DNA from: an uncultured Clostridia bacterium
GTDB taxonomy: Bacteria > Bacillota > Clostridia > Christensenellales > Borkfalkiaceae
NCBI GenBank assembly: GCA_947631925.1
Contig: CANRNE010000002.1
Span: 1-64,000 of the forward strand
Direction: 5' to 3'
Length of the DNA stretch: 64,000 nt
A model generated the notes under the pieces. That model saw only the letters and a program-made list of their open reading frames with translations, ran no database searches and was not told the DNA's origin. Below are positions 26,530 to 36,105 of the stretch, one piece after another (positions within the stretch are counted from its first letter, which is position 1; each line of letters starts with the position of its first letter). A program made the position numbers and the translations under genes.

Positions 26530-27761
26530 AGCGAGAACCCGCCCTTGAAGTTGCCGACGCACGCCGTCGCGGCGCGGGAGAAGTCGTAGCTCTCTTTCAG
26601 AACGCGCCCGACGTCCTCGATGGTCACCGCGGAGACCGCCTGCATGCGCTGTTCGAAGTCGTAAATCTCGTTCGCCTGCAACAGCCGCCGCCCATAGAGG
26701 TGCATCTGTGTCGAGGTGCTCTCCTGCGAAAAGACGGTGCTCGCCTTGAACTGCTCTTTGGCGCGCAAGAATTCGTCCTCGCGAACGCCCTCCTCTTTGA
26801 GCCCTCTTATGACCTCGGCGACCGCCTCTGCCGCGGCGTCGGCGTTCTTGGGATTCACCCCCGCATACACGGCGGCAACCCCCGCCTCGCTGTAGTGCGA
26901 GGTGTACGAATACACCGAATAGGCGAGCCCCAGCTCCTCGCGCACCCGCTTGAAGAGGCGGGAGGACATGCCCCCGCCGAGAATGGAATTGAGAATCTGC
27001 ACGGCATCGTAGTCGGCGGATTCCCGCGCCACGGTGGGGAACGCGACGGCGAGGTGCGCCTGCTCGATGGATTTCTTTTTGAAGAGCTTGTCCGTGCGAA
27101 GAAGAACCTTCTTCTTGCGGTCGGTGAGCGTCCCCTTCATGCCCCCAAACAGGCTCTCGGCGAGGCGGATGGCTTCGTCGATGTCGATGTTCCCCGCAAA
27201 GGAGAGGACGATGTTCTCGGGGACGTACCGCTCCGCACGGTAGGCGAAGATGTCCTCACGGGTAAACTTTTTCACGTTTTCGGCGGGGCCGAGGATGTTT
27301 CTCCCATAGTTGTCGCCGCCGAACGCCGCCCGCGCGAGCAAATCGAGGCAGAGGTCCTCGGGGCTGTCCTCGTCCATGTTGATTTCCTCGAGCACGACGC
27401 CCTTCTCCCGCGCCATCTCCTCCTCGGGGAAATCGGCATTCAGAAAGAGGTCGGCAAGCAGGGTAAACGCCTCCGCCGCGTGGTCGCTCGTCGCCTTGGT
27501 GTAGTAGCAGGTGAGGTCTTTGCCCGTGAAGGCATTGACCTGCGCCCCGATTGCATCGAAGGCGTCGGAGATTTCAAACGCCGTGCGCGTGGGCGTCCCC
27601 TTGAACTGCATGTGTTCGATAAAATGCGAGAGCCCGTCCTCGTCGTCCCGTTCAAACGCCGACCCCGTGCCGACGAGAATTCCCATCGTGACGGAGAGCA
27701 GCCCCTCCATGCGCTTGACGATGACGCGCAGACCGTTTCCCAAAGTGACAGATTTGACCAT
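26526..27761 (-). CDS. M16 family zinc peptidase (YmxG/MlpA-like)
   Basis: 411 aa. The inverted zinc motif HFIEH at about residue 46, with a downstream Glu (EEINMDED region, about 120), marks an active M16 peptidase. The C-terminal half is the inactive-domain fold (RVREELGLAYSVYSYTS). In Bacillus the ymxG(mlpA) gene follows ylxY, and the same order occurs here after the deacetylase-like gene. Its substrate is unknown. AAGGAG 8 nt before the ATG. Confidence 0.92.
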   Translation of the reverse strand: MVKSVTLGNGLRVIVKRMEGLLSVTMGILVGTGSAFERDDEDGLSHFIEHMQFKGTPTRTAFEISDAFDAIGAQVNAFTGKDLTCYYTKATSDHAAEAFTLLADLFLNADFPEEEMAREKGVVLEEINMDEDSPEDLCLDLLARAAFGGDNYGRNILGPAENVKKFTREDIFAYRAERYVPENIVLSFAGNIDIDEAIRLAESLFGGMKGTLTDRKKKVLLRTDKLFKKKSIEQAHLAVAFPTVARESADYDAVQILNSILGGGMSSRLFKRVREELGLAYSVYSYTSHYSEAGVAAVYAGVNPKNADAAAEAVAEVIRGLKEEGVREDEFLRAKEQFKASTVFSQESTSTQMHLYGRRLLQANEIYDFEQRMQAVSAVTIEDVGRVLKESYDFSRAATACVGNFKGGFSL

Positions 27762-27771
27762 ACCGTACTCC

Positions 27772-28488
27772 TTATGTAGATTTCAGGCCGAGATTTTCCC
27801 CGACCGAGAGGGCAACAAGCCCGTTTTTGTTCAGATATTCGAGAATGGCGGGGAGCGCCTCGAGCGTGTGCTGTTTGGGGTGCATGAGGACAAATTCTCC
27901 CCCCTTTATCCCCTCCGTTGCCCGGCGGATGCAGAGATTTTTGTCCGCATCCCGCCAGTCCACGGTGTCGCGGCTCCAGAGAACCGTCTTGACGCCGAGC
28001 GCATCCGCGGCGCGCACCGTCTCCTCCCCGTAGTCGCCCGAAGGCGGGGCAAAGAGGGAGACGGGATTTCCCGTAATCAGGGAAATCAGGCGCATGCTCG
28101 TGCCGATTTCCCGCACATTCGCGTCGTAATCGAGGGAGCCGTGGCTGAGATGAAAGTAGCCGTGGGAGCCGATTTCCTGCCCCCGTCTTGCAATTTCGCG
28201 CACACAGTCCACGTTGTCGTCCGCCCAACAGCCCCCGATAAAGAAGGTGGCCTTCGCCCCGTATTCGTCGAGCACGTCGAGCATTTTCAGGACGATTTCC
28301 GACCCCTCATACACATTTATCATGAGGGAGACCCCTTTTTCGGAGTTGCCGCGGCGAAAAATTCCCTCCTCGAGTTCGGAGGCGGCGGAGGCCGCGGGGA
28401 AGAGGCAGACGGCGGCGACGGCGCAAAATACAAGCGCAAGCGCAGCATTGGTGAGCGCCGAGACGGCGCGGGCGGACAGGCGTTTCAA
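27772..28488 (-). CDS. YlxY-like polysaccharide deacetylase family protein
   Basis: 238 aa with an N-terminal signal/anchor segment (residues about 12-36). NodB fold: GSHGYFHLSH (metal His pair), FAPPSGDYG (active-site loop), DTVDW and VLMHPKQHT are all recognisable. The first motif, normally TFDDG, reads INVYEG, so the catalytic Asp is replaced, as in the Bacillus YlxY group. Activity is therefore uncertain. The start is TTG at 28488 with GAGGGA 6 nt upstream; 60 nt after mutS2 and 10 nt before the M16 peptidase gene. Confidence 0.85.
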   Translation of the reverse strand: MKRLSARAVSALTNAALALVFCAVAAVCLFPAASAASELEEGIFRRGNSEKGVSLMINVYEGSEIVLKMLDVLDEYGAKATFFIGGCWADDNVDCVREIARRGQEIGSHGYFHLSHGSLDYDANVREIGTSMRLISLITGNPVSLFAPPSGDYGEETVRAADALGVKTVLWSRDTVDWRDADKNLCIRRATEGIKGGEFVLMHPKQHTLEALPAILEYLNKNGLVALSVGENLGLKST

Positions 28489-28548
28489 ACAGTTTCCCTC
28501 GATTGAAAGTTTTTAACCTATCCTATTAGAAAAGCGCGCCGATTATGC

Positions 28549-30891
28549 CTATTCGAAGGTGACGATGGTGACGCCGCTCTCCCCCTCGCCGTACTTTCCG
28601 AGGCGGAAACTCTTCACCCGCGCGTCCTTTCTCAAAACCTCATGCACCGCGGCGCGCAATTTTCCCGTCCCCATGCCGTGCACAATCCGCACTTCGGGGA
28701 AGTTGGAGAGCACGGCGGAGTCGAGAAATTTTTCGAGTTCGGAAGAAATCTCCGCCGTGGTGAGCCCGATGAGGTTGAGCTCCCGCTTCTGTTCGGCGGG
28801 CGGCGTGACGGTGCGCGTCACCGTGACGCTCCCCTTCTTTTCCTTGGAGGAAGCGACATAGAGGTCGGAGAGGTTCGCGCGGACCCTGAGGGCGCCGACT
28901 TGCACTTCCGCCGTCCCCTTGGCGCGGTTTACGGAGAGGACTTTCCCCTCCGCCTGCATGCTTCCGATGCGCACGAAAGTCCCCTCGCGGAGGGCACCCA
29001 TGTCCACAGGTTTGGCTCTTATCGGCGCATCATCCTCGGACATGGTACCCCGCTCCATCGTGTTCTTAATCGTGCGTGCCTCGATGAGGTCGCGCTCGGT
29101 GAGGCTCTCTTTTTTGAAAATTTCCTCGAGCTCTTCGAGCAGTTCCTCCGCCCGCGCCGTGCGCTCGGAGACAATCCGTCTCGCCTCCGCCTTGGAGGAC
29201 GCGAGGAACTTTTCCTTGGATTTTTGGAAGGTTTCCTCCTCTTTTCCGAGGGCAGCGAGCCGTTCTTCCCACTCCCCCTTGAGCGCTTCCGCCTCCGCCC
29301 GCGCGGCATCGGCGCGCACACGGCTCTCCTCGGCGGCGCGAAGGGTGTATTCGAAGGCGCCCGCCCAGTCCGAAAGGTAGCTGCGCGCAAGGGCTATGAC
29401 CTCTTCGGGAAATTGCAACCTCGTGCAGATGGCGAGCGCGTTGGAGGAACCCGCCTCCCCCATGCAAAGTCGATACAGGGGGCGAAAATCCGCCGCGTCG
29501 AACTCCATCCGACCGTTTTCGAGCCCCTCGGTGCGGTAGGCAAATTCCTTGAGCGCACCGTAGTGGGTGGTCACGATTCCGAAGCATCGGCGCAAGAGCA
29601 ATGTCGCGAGCACCGCGCGGGCAATCGCCTGCCCCTCCTCGGGGTCGGTCCCGCCGCCCGGTTCATCGATGAGCACAAAGCTGCCCCGCTCCGCCCGCTC
29701 GAGAATCTCCTTGAGATTGAGAATGTGCGAGGAAAACGTCGAGAGGTTTTCCTCGATGGACTGGCTGTCGCCGATGTCGCAAAACACCTCACAGACGGGC
29801 ACTTCCGCCGCCGCGGCGGGGAGAAAGAGCCCGCACGCCGCCATGAGGCAAAAGAGGCCGCACATCTTCAGCGTGACCGTCTTGCCGCCCGTGTTCGCGC
29901 CCGAGAGAACGAGAAAGCTGAACTTCTCCCCCACCGTGACGGAGACGGGCACGGCCGCCTTGGCATCGAGTAAGGGGTGCCGCCCCCGCACAATTTCCAC
30001 CCGTCCCCTTCTGCTGAGCTTGGGGCGGACGGCACGCAGGGAATAGGCATACTCCGCGCGGGCGAAATAAGTATCGGCGGAAGTGGTGGCGAGAATGGAG
30101 GTCTCGAGCGCGGCGCGCAGTCTTCCCACCCGCACGGAGAGGTCTTTGAGAATGCGGAGAACCTCCTCCTGCTCGTCGGCGGCGAGGGTGCGCAGCTCGT
30201 TGTTCATCTCGAGAATCTCCTCGGGCTCGACAAACACGGTGGCGCCGCTCTGCGACCTGTCGTGCACGAAGCCGCGGATGCTCCTTCTGTACTCCGCCTT
30301 GACGGGAATGACAAAGCGGTCCCCGCGCATCGTGACGATGTTTTCCTGCAGATATTGCTTTTCGTCGCCCGTGAGATACTGCGCAAGGCGGGCGCGGATG
30401 CGTTCCTCCATGAGGCGAATCTCGCGGCGGATGGAGAAGAGTTTCTCGCTCGCCGTGTCCGCAACTGCGTCTGCACTGACAATTTTTTCCCCGATTTCCT
30501 CCTCGAGACGGCGGTCGAAGGTGAGGCGCAGGATGAGTTCGGAAAAGAGGACGATGCTCTCGTCGGCGACCGCCGAAATGTTGTCATGCAGAAGGCGCAC
30601 GGAGCGCAGAATTTGCGCCGCGTGGAGAAGTTCGCCGCAGGAGAGAACGGCCCCCTTTTCGGCGCGCTCCAAGAGGTCGCCCGCGGGCGGGAAATACTCC
30701 ACTCTGCCCGCCCCCAACGTGAAGAGGAGATGCTCCGCTTCCGCCGTCATGCCAAGACGGGTCTCCGCCTCGGCAAGGGAAGCTGCAGGGGTGCAGGCGG
30801 CAAGTTCGGCCTTCCCCCCGTCGAGCACGGCGAATGTTGCCGCGGCCTCTAAAATTTTGTCGAGCTCGAGGCGCTCCCTGCTGCTCTTCAT
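28549..30891 (-). CDS. mutS2: Endonuclease MutS2
   Basis: 780 aa. Walker A LSGANTGGKTVTLK and Walker B VLIDEPGGGTDPEEG of the MutS ATPase; the N-terminal mismatch-recognition domain of MutS is absent. The C-terminus is a Smr nuclease domain with VHGMGTGKLR. MutS2 suppresses recombination and, in Bacillus, can split collided ribosomes; which applies here cannot be read from sequence. The ATG overlaps the U32 gene stop as ATGA, with AAGGAG upstream. Confidence 0.97.
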   Translation of the reverse strand: MKSSRERLELDKILEAAATFAVLDGGKAELAACTPAASLAEAETRLGMTAEAEHLLFTLGAGRVEYFPPAGDLLERAEKGAVLSCGELLHAAQILRSVRLLHDNISAVADESIVLFSELILRLTFDRRLEEEIGEKIVSADAVADTASEKLFSIRREIRLMEERIRARLAQYLTGDEKQYLQENIVTMRGDRFVIPVKAEYRRSIRGFVHDRSQSGATVFVEPEEILEMNNELRTLAADEQEEVLRILKDLSVRVGRLRAALETSILATTSADTYFARAEYAYSLRAVRPKLSRRGRVEIVRGRHPLLDAKAAVPVSVTVGEKFSFLVLSGANTGGKTVTLKMCGLFCLMAACGLFLPAAAAEVPVCEVFCDIGDSQSIEENLSTFSSHILNLKEILERAERGSFVLIDEPGGGTDPEEGQAIARAVLATLLLRRCFGIVTTHYGALKEFAYRTEGLENGRMEFDAADFRPLYRLCMGEAGSSNALAICTRLQFPEEVIALARSYLSDWAGAFEYTLRAAEESRVRADAARAEAEALKGEWEERLAALGKEEETFQKSKEKFLASSKAEARRIVSERTARAEELLEELEEIFKKESLTERDLIEARTIKNTMERGTMSEDDAPIRAKPVDMGALREGTFVRIGSMQAEGKVLSVNRAKGTAEVQVGALRVRANLSDLYVASSKEKKGSVTVTRTVTPPAEQKRELNLIGLTTAEISSELEKFLDSAVLSNFPEVRIVHGMGTGKLRAAVHEVLRKDARVKSFRLGKYGEGESGVTIVTFE

Positions 30892-32996
30892 AAGACACTC
30901 CTTCCGGCATGGCCGCGCGTGCCGTCGCCGCTTCGTACTTCTTTGGCGCTGTCATCGAGAAGACGGGAGCAAATCGCCCCGCTCTCCTTGAGGTATGCAC
31001 AGTTGTAGACCTCGAATCGGCATACCATGTCCGAGGTTCGATATCTAAGAACGGGGAAAACCCTGCCGTCTTCGTCCGTCATGCGGTAGAATTTTTTCCT
31101 GTCGCACTGCCCGCAGGTGCGTTCGAACGGACAATAGCAGAGGTCCATAACTTTGAGGTCGCCCGAAAGGGAGAAGGTGTTTTCGCAGGCGAGCGCGTCC
31201 GTCTCCGCGCGGGAGAGCTCCTTGGAGAGCGCCGCATACGCCGAAAATCCGAGCATGCCGCTCACCGCAAACGCATTGGTGAGGTTGCAGCCGACCCCCG
31301 CGAAAAACTTCAGGCCGTACTTCTTCGCAAGCAGAATGCCGTACGCGTTGTCACAGCAAATTCCGTCAAAATCGTGGAGATGGGGGGCGATTTGCGCCTC
31401 GTCCGCCGCCGTGAAGAGGGGCGGAAGCCAGAGGTAGTTCTCCCCCTCCTCGGGCGCGCGAATGGAAGAATAGTCGTCGGGCTTTAAGATGAAGATGTCG
31501 TCCCCCGCTTCCCGCCGCTCGCCCATGCGCGCGGTGCGCGTCCCATGCACGGGAACAAGTTTCGGCGGCGCGGGAAATTCTCCGACGAGTTGCCTATTAC
31601 CCGTAAAACGGGCGGAAAGCGCGTCGTAAAAGGCACGGCGGAAGGCATTGAGCGCCGACTTCGGCAGAAAGACGCCGTCGGAAGAAACGCTGATTTCGGG
31701 GGAGATGGGCAGCTCCGTCTTGCAAAAACAGGTGACGAGGTCCTCGCGGGAGAGCGGCGCATTTTTTGCGGATTCCAGCGGCGCATCCCCGACAAAGACA
31801 AGCCCGTTCGCCTCCGCACGGGGCGGTTTCCCAACGAAAAATTCGAGCAAAATGGGCATATGGGTGCGCTTTTTGGGGTGCAAGGGGGGAATATTTCCCG
31901 CCGCGGCGGTGAGGCGCACCTCGTCGCCCGGGGCGAGGCGCTCCCTGCAGGAGAGGGCGGCAAACCCGTCCGCAATCTCCCCCACCGCGGCGCCGCCCAC
32001 TTCCCTGCCGCCGCGCAAAATTTTTAGCCCGTCGCCCTTGGATACGGGTGCCTTGGGACGGAAAACGGGGGTACCATGTCTGAAGGTGACCTCTCCGACA
32101 GCCTGTCCGATGTGCCCCTGCACCTTACGGGACAAGAACTTATTTTGTCCGAAGGCGAGCCCCTCGGTGTAGTCGCCGCGGTTGTAGGCGCGCGCAAGGC
32201 GCACGCGCTCCGCCTCGCCCTTTTCCCCCGCGAGCAGGGCCCTGTAGTACTCCACCGCGGCGGAGACATACTCCTCCCGCCGCATCCTGCCCTCGATTTT
32301 GAAGGAAGTCACGCCCGCGCGGCGCAGCTCTTCTATCCGCTCCCCCACCATGAGGTCGGAAGTGGAGAGCGCGTAGGCGAAGTCCTCATAGCCCGCCCTG
32401 TCGAAGCGATACCGCTTGCGGCAGGGCTGTTTGCACTTGCCGCGGTTGCCGCTGTTCCCGCCCGCAAAGGAGGAGAGGTAGCACTGCCCCGAAAAACAGG
32501 TGCAGAGAGCCCCCTGCACGAACACCTCGGTCTCGACAATTTGCGAAATTTTCGCAATCTCCGAAAGCGGCGTCTCGCGGGCGAGCACGACGCGGGAAAA
32601 GCCGAACGCCTTGGCAAGCTGCGCCCCATAGACGTTGCAGCACCCCGCCTGCGTCGAGAGGTGCAGGTTGATTTCGGGGAAGCGCTCCTTGATTGCCCTC
32701 CCCAAGAAGATATCCTGCAGGAGAATGGCGTCCGCGCCCCCTTCCCAAGCCGTGCGCACCCCGTCAAAAAATTCCCCAATCTCGCTGGCCTTGACGAGGG
32801 TATTTAAGGCGACGTACACCTTCGCGCCGAGGACGTGCGCATAGCAAATGACGCGGGAAAGCGCGTCCGCATCGAAATTTTCCGAAAAGGCGCGGGCGGA
32901 GAAGGATTTCAGCCCCAAATAGATGGCGTCCGCCCCCGCATCGAGGGCCGCATACGCCGCTTGTTCGCTCCCCGCGGGAGCCAGAAGCTCAGTCAT
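30888..32996 (-). CDS. U32 family protein (RlhA/YdcP-like)
   Basis: 702 aa. N-terminal U32 barrel starting TELLAPAGSEQAAYAALDAGADAIY; then the conserved cysteine cluster (CTCFSGQCYLSS...GKCKQPCRKRY), and a long C-terminal extension like that of YdcP/RlhA, which hydroxylates C2501 of 23S rRNA. The old name is collagenase-like peptidase. I use the ATG at 32996, which overlaps the HAD gene by 8 nt (ATGACTGA), rather than the longer frame. RNA modification is the more likely role, but that is inference. Confidence 0.9.
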   Translation of the reverse strand: MTELLAPAGSEQAAYAALDAGADAIYLGLKSFSARAFSENFDADALSRVICYAHVLGAKVYVALNTLVKASEIGEFFDGVRTAWEGGADAILLQDIFLGRAIKERFPEINLHLSTQAGCCNVYGAQLAKAFGFSRVVLARETPLSEIAKISQIVETEVFVQGALCTCFSGQCYLSSFAGGNSGNRGKCKQPCRKRYRFDRAGYEDFAYALSTSDLMVGERIEELRRAGVTSFKIEGRMRREEYVSAAVEYYRALLAGEKGEAERVRLARAYNRGDYTEGLAFGQNKFLSRKVQGHIGQAVGEVTFRHGTPVFRPKAPVSKGDGLKILRGGREVGGAAVGEIADGFAALSCRERLAPGDEVRLTAAAGNIPPLHPKKRTHMPILLEFFVGKPPRAEANGLVFVGDAPLESAKNAPLSREDLVTCFCKTELPISPEISVSSDGVFLPKSALNAFRRAFYDALSARFTGNRQLVGEFPAPPKLVPVHGTRTARMGERREAGDDIFILKPDDYSSIRAPEEGENYLWLPPLFTAADEAQIAPHLHDFDGICCDNAYGILLAKKYGLKFFAGVGCNLTNAFAVSGMLGFSAYAALSKELSRAETDALACENTFSLSGDLKVMDLCYCPFERTCGQCDRKKFYRMTDEDGRVFPVLRYRTSDMVCRFEVYNCAYLKESGAICSRLLDDSAKEVRSGDGTRGHAGRSVL

Positions 32997-33798
32997 CTTG
33001 CATTGCCAAGGCGAGCGCCGCCGCCACGCCGTCCTCCTCGCAGGAGGGCACAACTTTCGCGATTTTTTTCATCCCCTCCACGGCATTTGCGACGGCAAAT
33101 TTCCCGCCCGCGGCGAGCACCATGGGGATGTCGTTCTCCTGATCTCCGATGGCGGCGACCGCCTCGGGGGAGACATGATAGTAGTCGGCGAGAAAGTGGA
33201 CCGCCGACGCCTTGGTCTGGTCCTTCGGCATGATTTCCACCAGCCATTCGGAGGAATTGGTGACAAAGTACTTGTCGCCGAAGCGCCGCACAAACTTGGC
33301 GTGCACCTCCTCCTGCTCCTCGGGCATGCACATCGCGAGCGCCTTGACGACACGGAGATGCTCCCGCTCCATGAGCCCCAAGAGGTCGGGCTCCACCTTC
33401 GCATGCACGCGGCAAATTTTTTCGTACGCCTCGAGAAGCCCGTTACGGCGGTCGGCATACATCTCACTGCCCGCGTAGATGTGCGTGTGCAGATTTTCCT
33501 CCTTCATGAACTGCACCACCTCGCGCGCGTCGGCGTCCGAAAAGGCGGAGTCGCGGAGAAGTTTCCCCGTTCGAATGTCGGCAATCTGCGCCCCCTGAAA
33601 TGCCACGACGAGCCCCTCGTCGAGGCCGAGTTCCTGAAGACGCTGGCGGATGGAGGCGAGCATTCTGCCGGTGCAGACGGCAAAAATCCCCCCCGCCTTT
33701 CTGTATGTTGCGATGGCCTCCACGTTGGCGGCGGAGATTGTCCCGTCGTCACGCACGAGGGTGCCGTCGAAGTCGGATAAAAAGATGGGATATTTCAT
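32989..33798 (-). CDS. Cof-type HAD hydrolase
   Basis: 269 aa. Motif I LSDFDGTLVRD supplies the nucleophile Asp. The cap is of the IIB type. GDQENDIPM is motif IV. Such enzymes dephosphorylate sugar phosphates, nucleotides or flavin precursors; the substrate cannot be told. The ATG overlaps the uvrC stop as ATGA. A much longer in-frame extension upstream runs antisense to uvrC and is not coding. Confidence 0.92.
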   Translation of the reverse strand: MKYPIFLSDFDGTLVRDDGTISAANVEAIATYRKAGGIFAVCTGRMLASIRQRLQELGLDEGLVVAFQGAQIADIRTGKLLRDSAFSDADAREVVQFMKEENLHTHIYAGSEMYADRRNGLLEAYEKICRVHAKVEPDLLGLMEREHLRVVKALAMCMPEEQEEVHAKFVRRFGDKYFVTNSSEWLVEIMPKDQTKASAVHFLADYYHVSPEAVAAIGDQENDIPMVLAAGGKFAVANAVEGMKKIAKVVPSCEEDGVAAALALAMQDD

Positions 33799-35600
33799 AG
33801 TTCCTCTAAATACTTTTTGAGCCGCGAAGCGAGCTCCTTCCCGATGCCCGCCGCGCCGCAGAGCTCTTGCTCGCTCGCCCCGAGAATCCGCTCGATACTG
33901 CCGAATTTCTCGAGAAGGGCGGCCCGCTTCTGCTTGCCGATGCCCTCTACTTCCTCGAGAAGGGAGGCCAAGTTGCGCTTGGAGTGCAGATTGCGGAAAT
34001 ACATGATGGCGAAGCGGTGCGCCTCGTCGCGGATGCGCTGGAGCATGCGGAGGGAGTAGTCCCGCCTGTCGATTTTGATGGGCGCGTCCTGCCAACAGGT
34101 GTAGACTTCCTCCTCCTGCTTGGCGAGAGCGATGAGGTCGATGCCCTCGATTTGCATCTCGTCGAAAATCTGCTTGACCGCGGAGAGCTGCCCCTTGCCG
34201 CCGTCGATGACGATGAGCTGGGGCTTTTCGAAGCGCTCCTCCTCGTCGGTGCCGAGTTTTTCCAGCCGACGGCGGAGAACTTCCTTCATCGAGGCGAAGT
34301 CGTCCGCCCCCTCCACCGTCTTTATCCGAAATCTTCTGTAGTGGACCTTGTCGGCCTCGCCGTCCGTAAACACGACCATGCTGCCCACCTTGTCCACGCC
34401 CGAGATGTCGGAGATGTCGTAGCACTCCATGCGCTTCGGGTATCTTGTAAGGTGCAAAATGTCCTTGAGACGCTCGCAGGCGTGCGTCGTCATGTCGTCC
34501 CTGTGGCGGATGGCGGAGATGGACTTTTCGAGGTATTCGGCCGCATTTCCCCCACCCATGTCCAAGAGTTGGCGTTTGATTCCGAATTTCGGATGGGTAA
34601 TTTCCACCCCGCGGCCCTGCTTCTGGCGGCAGTAAGAAGAAAAGAGCGCCTCGTCGAATTCCTCGTCGCAGATAATCTCGTGCGGGATATCTTTGTTGGC
34701 GTAGTACTGCGTGAGAAAGCTCAAAAAGCTCTCGTAGCGCTCGCCCGCGCCCTCGTCGAGGGCAAAGTTGACGCTGCCCTGCATGACCCCTTTTCGCATG
34801 ATGAGCAGGGAAATCGCCGCATACAGTCCATTGGTGGCATACGCCCAGATGTCCGCGTCCACATCGCGGGGCATAGAAGTAATCCGCCGCGCGCCCAATT
34901 TTTCGAGCATGCGAATCTTGTCGCGGTAGTCGAGGGCGAGTTCGAACTGTTCCTCCTCGGCGAGCGCCTGCATCTTTTCCTTGAGAATGGCGGCCGCCTC
35001 CTCATAGTCCCCGCCGAGAAACCCTATCGCCCGCTCCACGCAGGTTGCGTATTCCTCTTTCGTGCACAGATGCGCACACGGCGCGTCGCACCGCCCGAGG
35101 TCGTGGTCGAGGCAGGGCTTTTTGGGAGTGTCCGTGATGGAGACGCCGCAGGTGCGAATGCGGAAGACCTTGGCGGCGACGTCGACAATCTCCTTGCAGG
35201 AGATGCCCCCCATGAAGGGCCCGAAGTACTTCCCGTCGTTTTTCACCTTGCGCGTAATCGAGATGCGCGGAAAGTCCTCCTTGGTGTGAATCTTGATATA
35301 GGGGTAAGTTTTATCGTCCTTTAAGAGGATGTTGTACTTGGGTTTGTACTTCTTGATGAGGGTGTTTTCGAGGGCGAGCGCGTCCACCTCGGAGGGGGTG
35401 ACAATGTAGGAAAAATCGGCGATGTTGTCCACCATCGCCTGCACCTTTTCGGGTTTTTCCGTGGAATGGAAGTACTGCCGCACGCGGTTTTTGAGCACGC
35501 GCGCCTTGCCGACATAGATGACGGTCCCCTCGCTGTCGAGCATGATATACACGCCCGCGCTGTCGGGAAGCAGTTTGAGTTTTTCCTGCACGACGCTCAT
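33795..35600 (-). CDS. uvrC: Excinuclease ABC subunit C
   Basis: 601 aa. Makes both cuts in nucleotide excision repair. GIY-YIG domain at the start (DSAGVYIMLDSEGTVIYVGKA), UVR motif, the C-terminal endonuclease core (CYDISDISG..., VIDGGKGQL) and a helix-hairpin-helix end (KRAALLEKFGSIERIL). I use the ATG at 35600, giving MSVVQEKL; a longer frame would read through the promoter. The ATG lies 6 nt after TATAAT, so the mRNA is probably leaderless. First gene of the chain uvrC-HAD-U32-mutS2, joined by overlaps. Confidence 0.97.
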   Translation of the reverse strand: MSVVQEKLKLLPDSAGVYIMLDSEGTVIYVGKARVLKNRVRQYFHSTEKPEKVQAMVDNIADFSYIVTPSEVDALALENTLIKKYKPKYNILLKDDKTYPYIKIHTKEDFPRISITRKVKNDGKYFGPFMGGISCKEIVDVAAKVFRIRTCGVSITDTPKKPCLDHDLGRCDAPCAHLCTKEEYATCVERAIGFLGGDYEEAAAILKEKMQALAEEEQFELALDYRDKIRMLEKLGARRITSMPRDVDADIWAYATNGLYAAISLLIMRKGVMQGSVNFALDEGAGERYESFLSFLTQYYANKDIPHEIICDEEFDEALFSSYCRQKQGRGVEITHPKFGIKRQLLDMGGGNAAEYLEKSISAIRHRDDMTTHACERLKDILHLTRYPKRMECYDISDISGVDKVGSMVVFTDGEADKVHYRRFRIKTVEGADDFASMKEVLRRRLEKLGTDEEERFEKPQLIVIDGGKGQLSAVKQIFDEMQIEGIDLIALAKQEEEVYTCWQDAPIKIDRRDYSLRMLQRIRDEAHRFAIMYFRNLHSKRNLASLLEEVEGIGKQKRAALLEKFGSIERILGASEQELCGAAGIGKELASRLKKYLEEL

Positions 35601-35606
35601 ACCTCT

Positions 35607-35635
35607 ATTATACACGACCTTGCCCGTTTTTTCAA
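35607..35635 (-). promoter_or_regulatory. uvrC promoter, leaderless geometry
   Basis: TTGAAA, 17 nt and a perfect TATAAT; then AGAGGT and the ATG. Same spacing as the lepA promoter. Confidence 0.8.
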
Positions 35636-35689
35636 GAAAAATCACCGATTTTCCCAAATAGAATTACGGGGGGGAGAAATACCTCCCCC

Positions 35690-36025
35690 TCAATACCCCA
35701 AAAATTCCACGCCCTTGAGGAGGACGTCGTTGACGATGTCGTTATAGAGCGAGTAAAAAATAATCTTCCCGTGGCGGTCCGTGCATACCATGCCCGCATC
35801 CTTCAAAAATCGCAGCTGGTGCGAGACCGTCGTCTGGTTAATCCCGAGCACGCGGGAGATGTCCGTGACGCACATCTCGGAGATGGCGAGCGCGGAGAGA
35901 ATGCGCAGCCGCGTCCCGTCCGCAAAGATGGAGAAGAAGCGGGTGAGCGAAGTGAGCAGTTCCCCCTCGGGGACGTACCCCTCCACCAGCCCCTGCGTGC
36001 GCCTGTCGAGTAGCAATGTTTCCAT
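35690..36025 (-). CDS. ArsR-family transcriptional regulator
   Basis: 111 aa, winged helix. The recognition region reads CVTDISRVLGINQTTVSHQLRFLKDAGMV, followed by the wing HGKIIFYSL. Only one Cys is in the CVTDI position where arsenic-sensing ArsR has CVC, so the metal or other signal is unclear. ATG at 36025 with AAGGAGG 5 nt upstream. It has its own promoter overlapped by an inverted repeat (36050-36067), suggesting autoregulation. No obvious target gene is adjacent; a close match to its operator occurs near the copper operon (61136-61149). Confidence 0.9.
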   Translation of the reverse strand: METLLLDRRTQGLVEGYVPEGELLTSLTRFFSIFADGTRLRILSALAISEMCVTDISRVLGINQTTVSHQLRFLKDAGMVCTDRHGKIIFYSLYNDIVNDVLLKGVEFLGY

Positions 36026-36043
36026 AAAGACCTCCTTTGCGCA

Positions 36044-36067
36044 AGTATAGCACATGCAGACATGCGC
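36044..36067 (-). promoter_or_regulatory. Promoter and probable operator of the ArsR-family gene
   Basis: TATACT at 36044-36049 with an imperfect inverted repeat GCGCATG-TCTG-CATGTGC immediately upstream of it in the spacer region. A repressor bound there would block RNA polymerase. The -35 is poor. Confidence 0.6.
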
Positions 36068-36105
36068 ATATTCCCCTCTTGGGGCGAAGAAGGTCGATTT
36101 GCGGC

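Noticed and set aside
33799..34425. In-frame extension upstream of the HAD gene
   Set aside because: It overlaps uvrC in another frame; the ATG at 33798 begins the HAD motif I region and shares ATGA with the uvrC stop.
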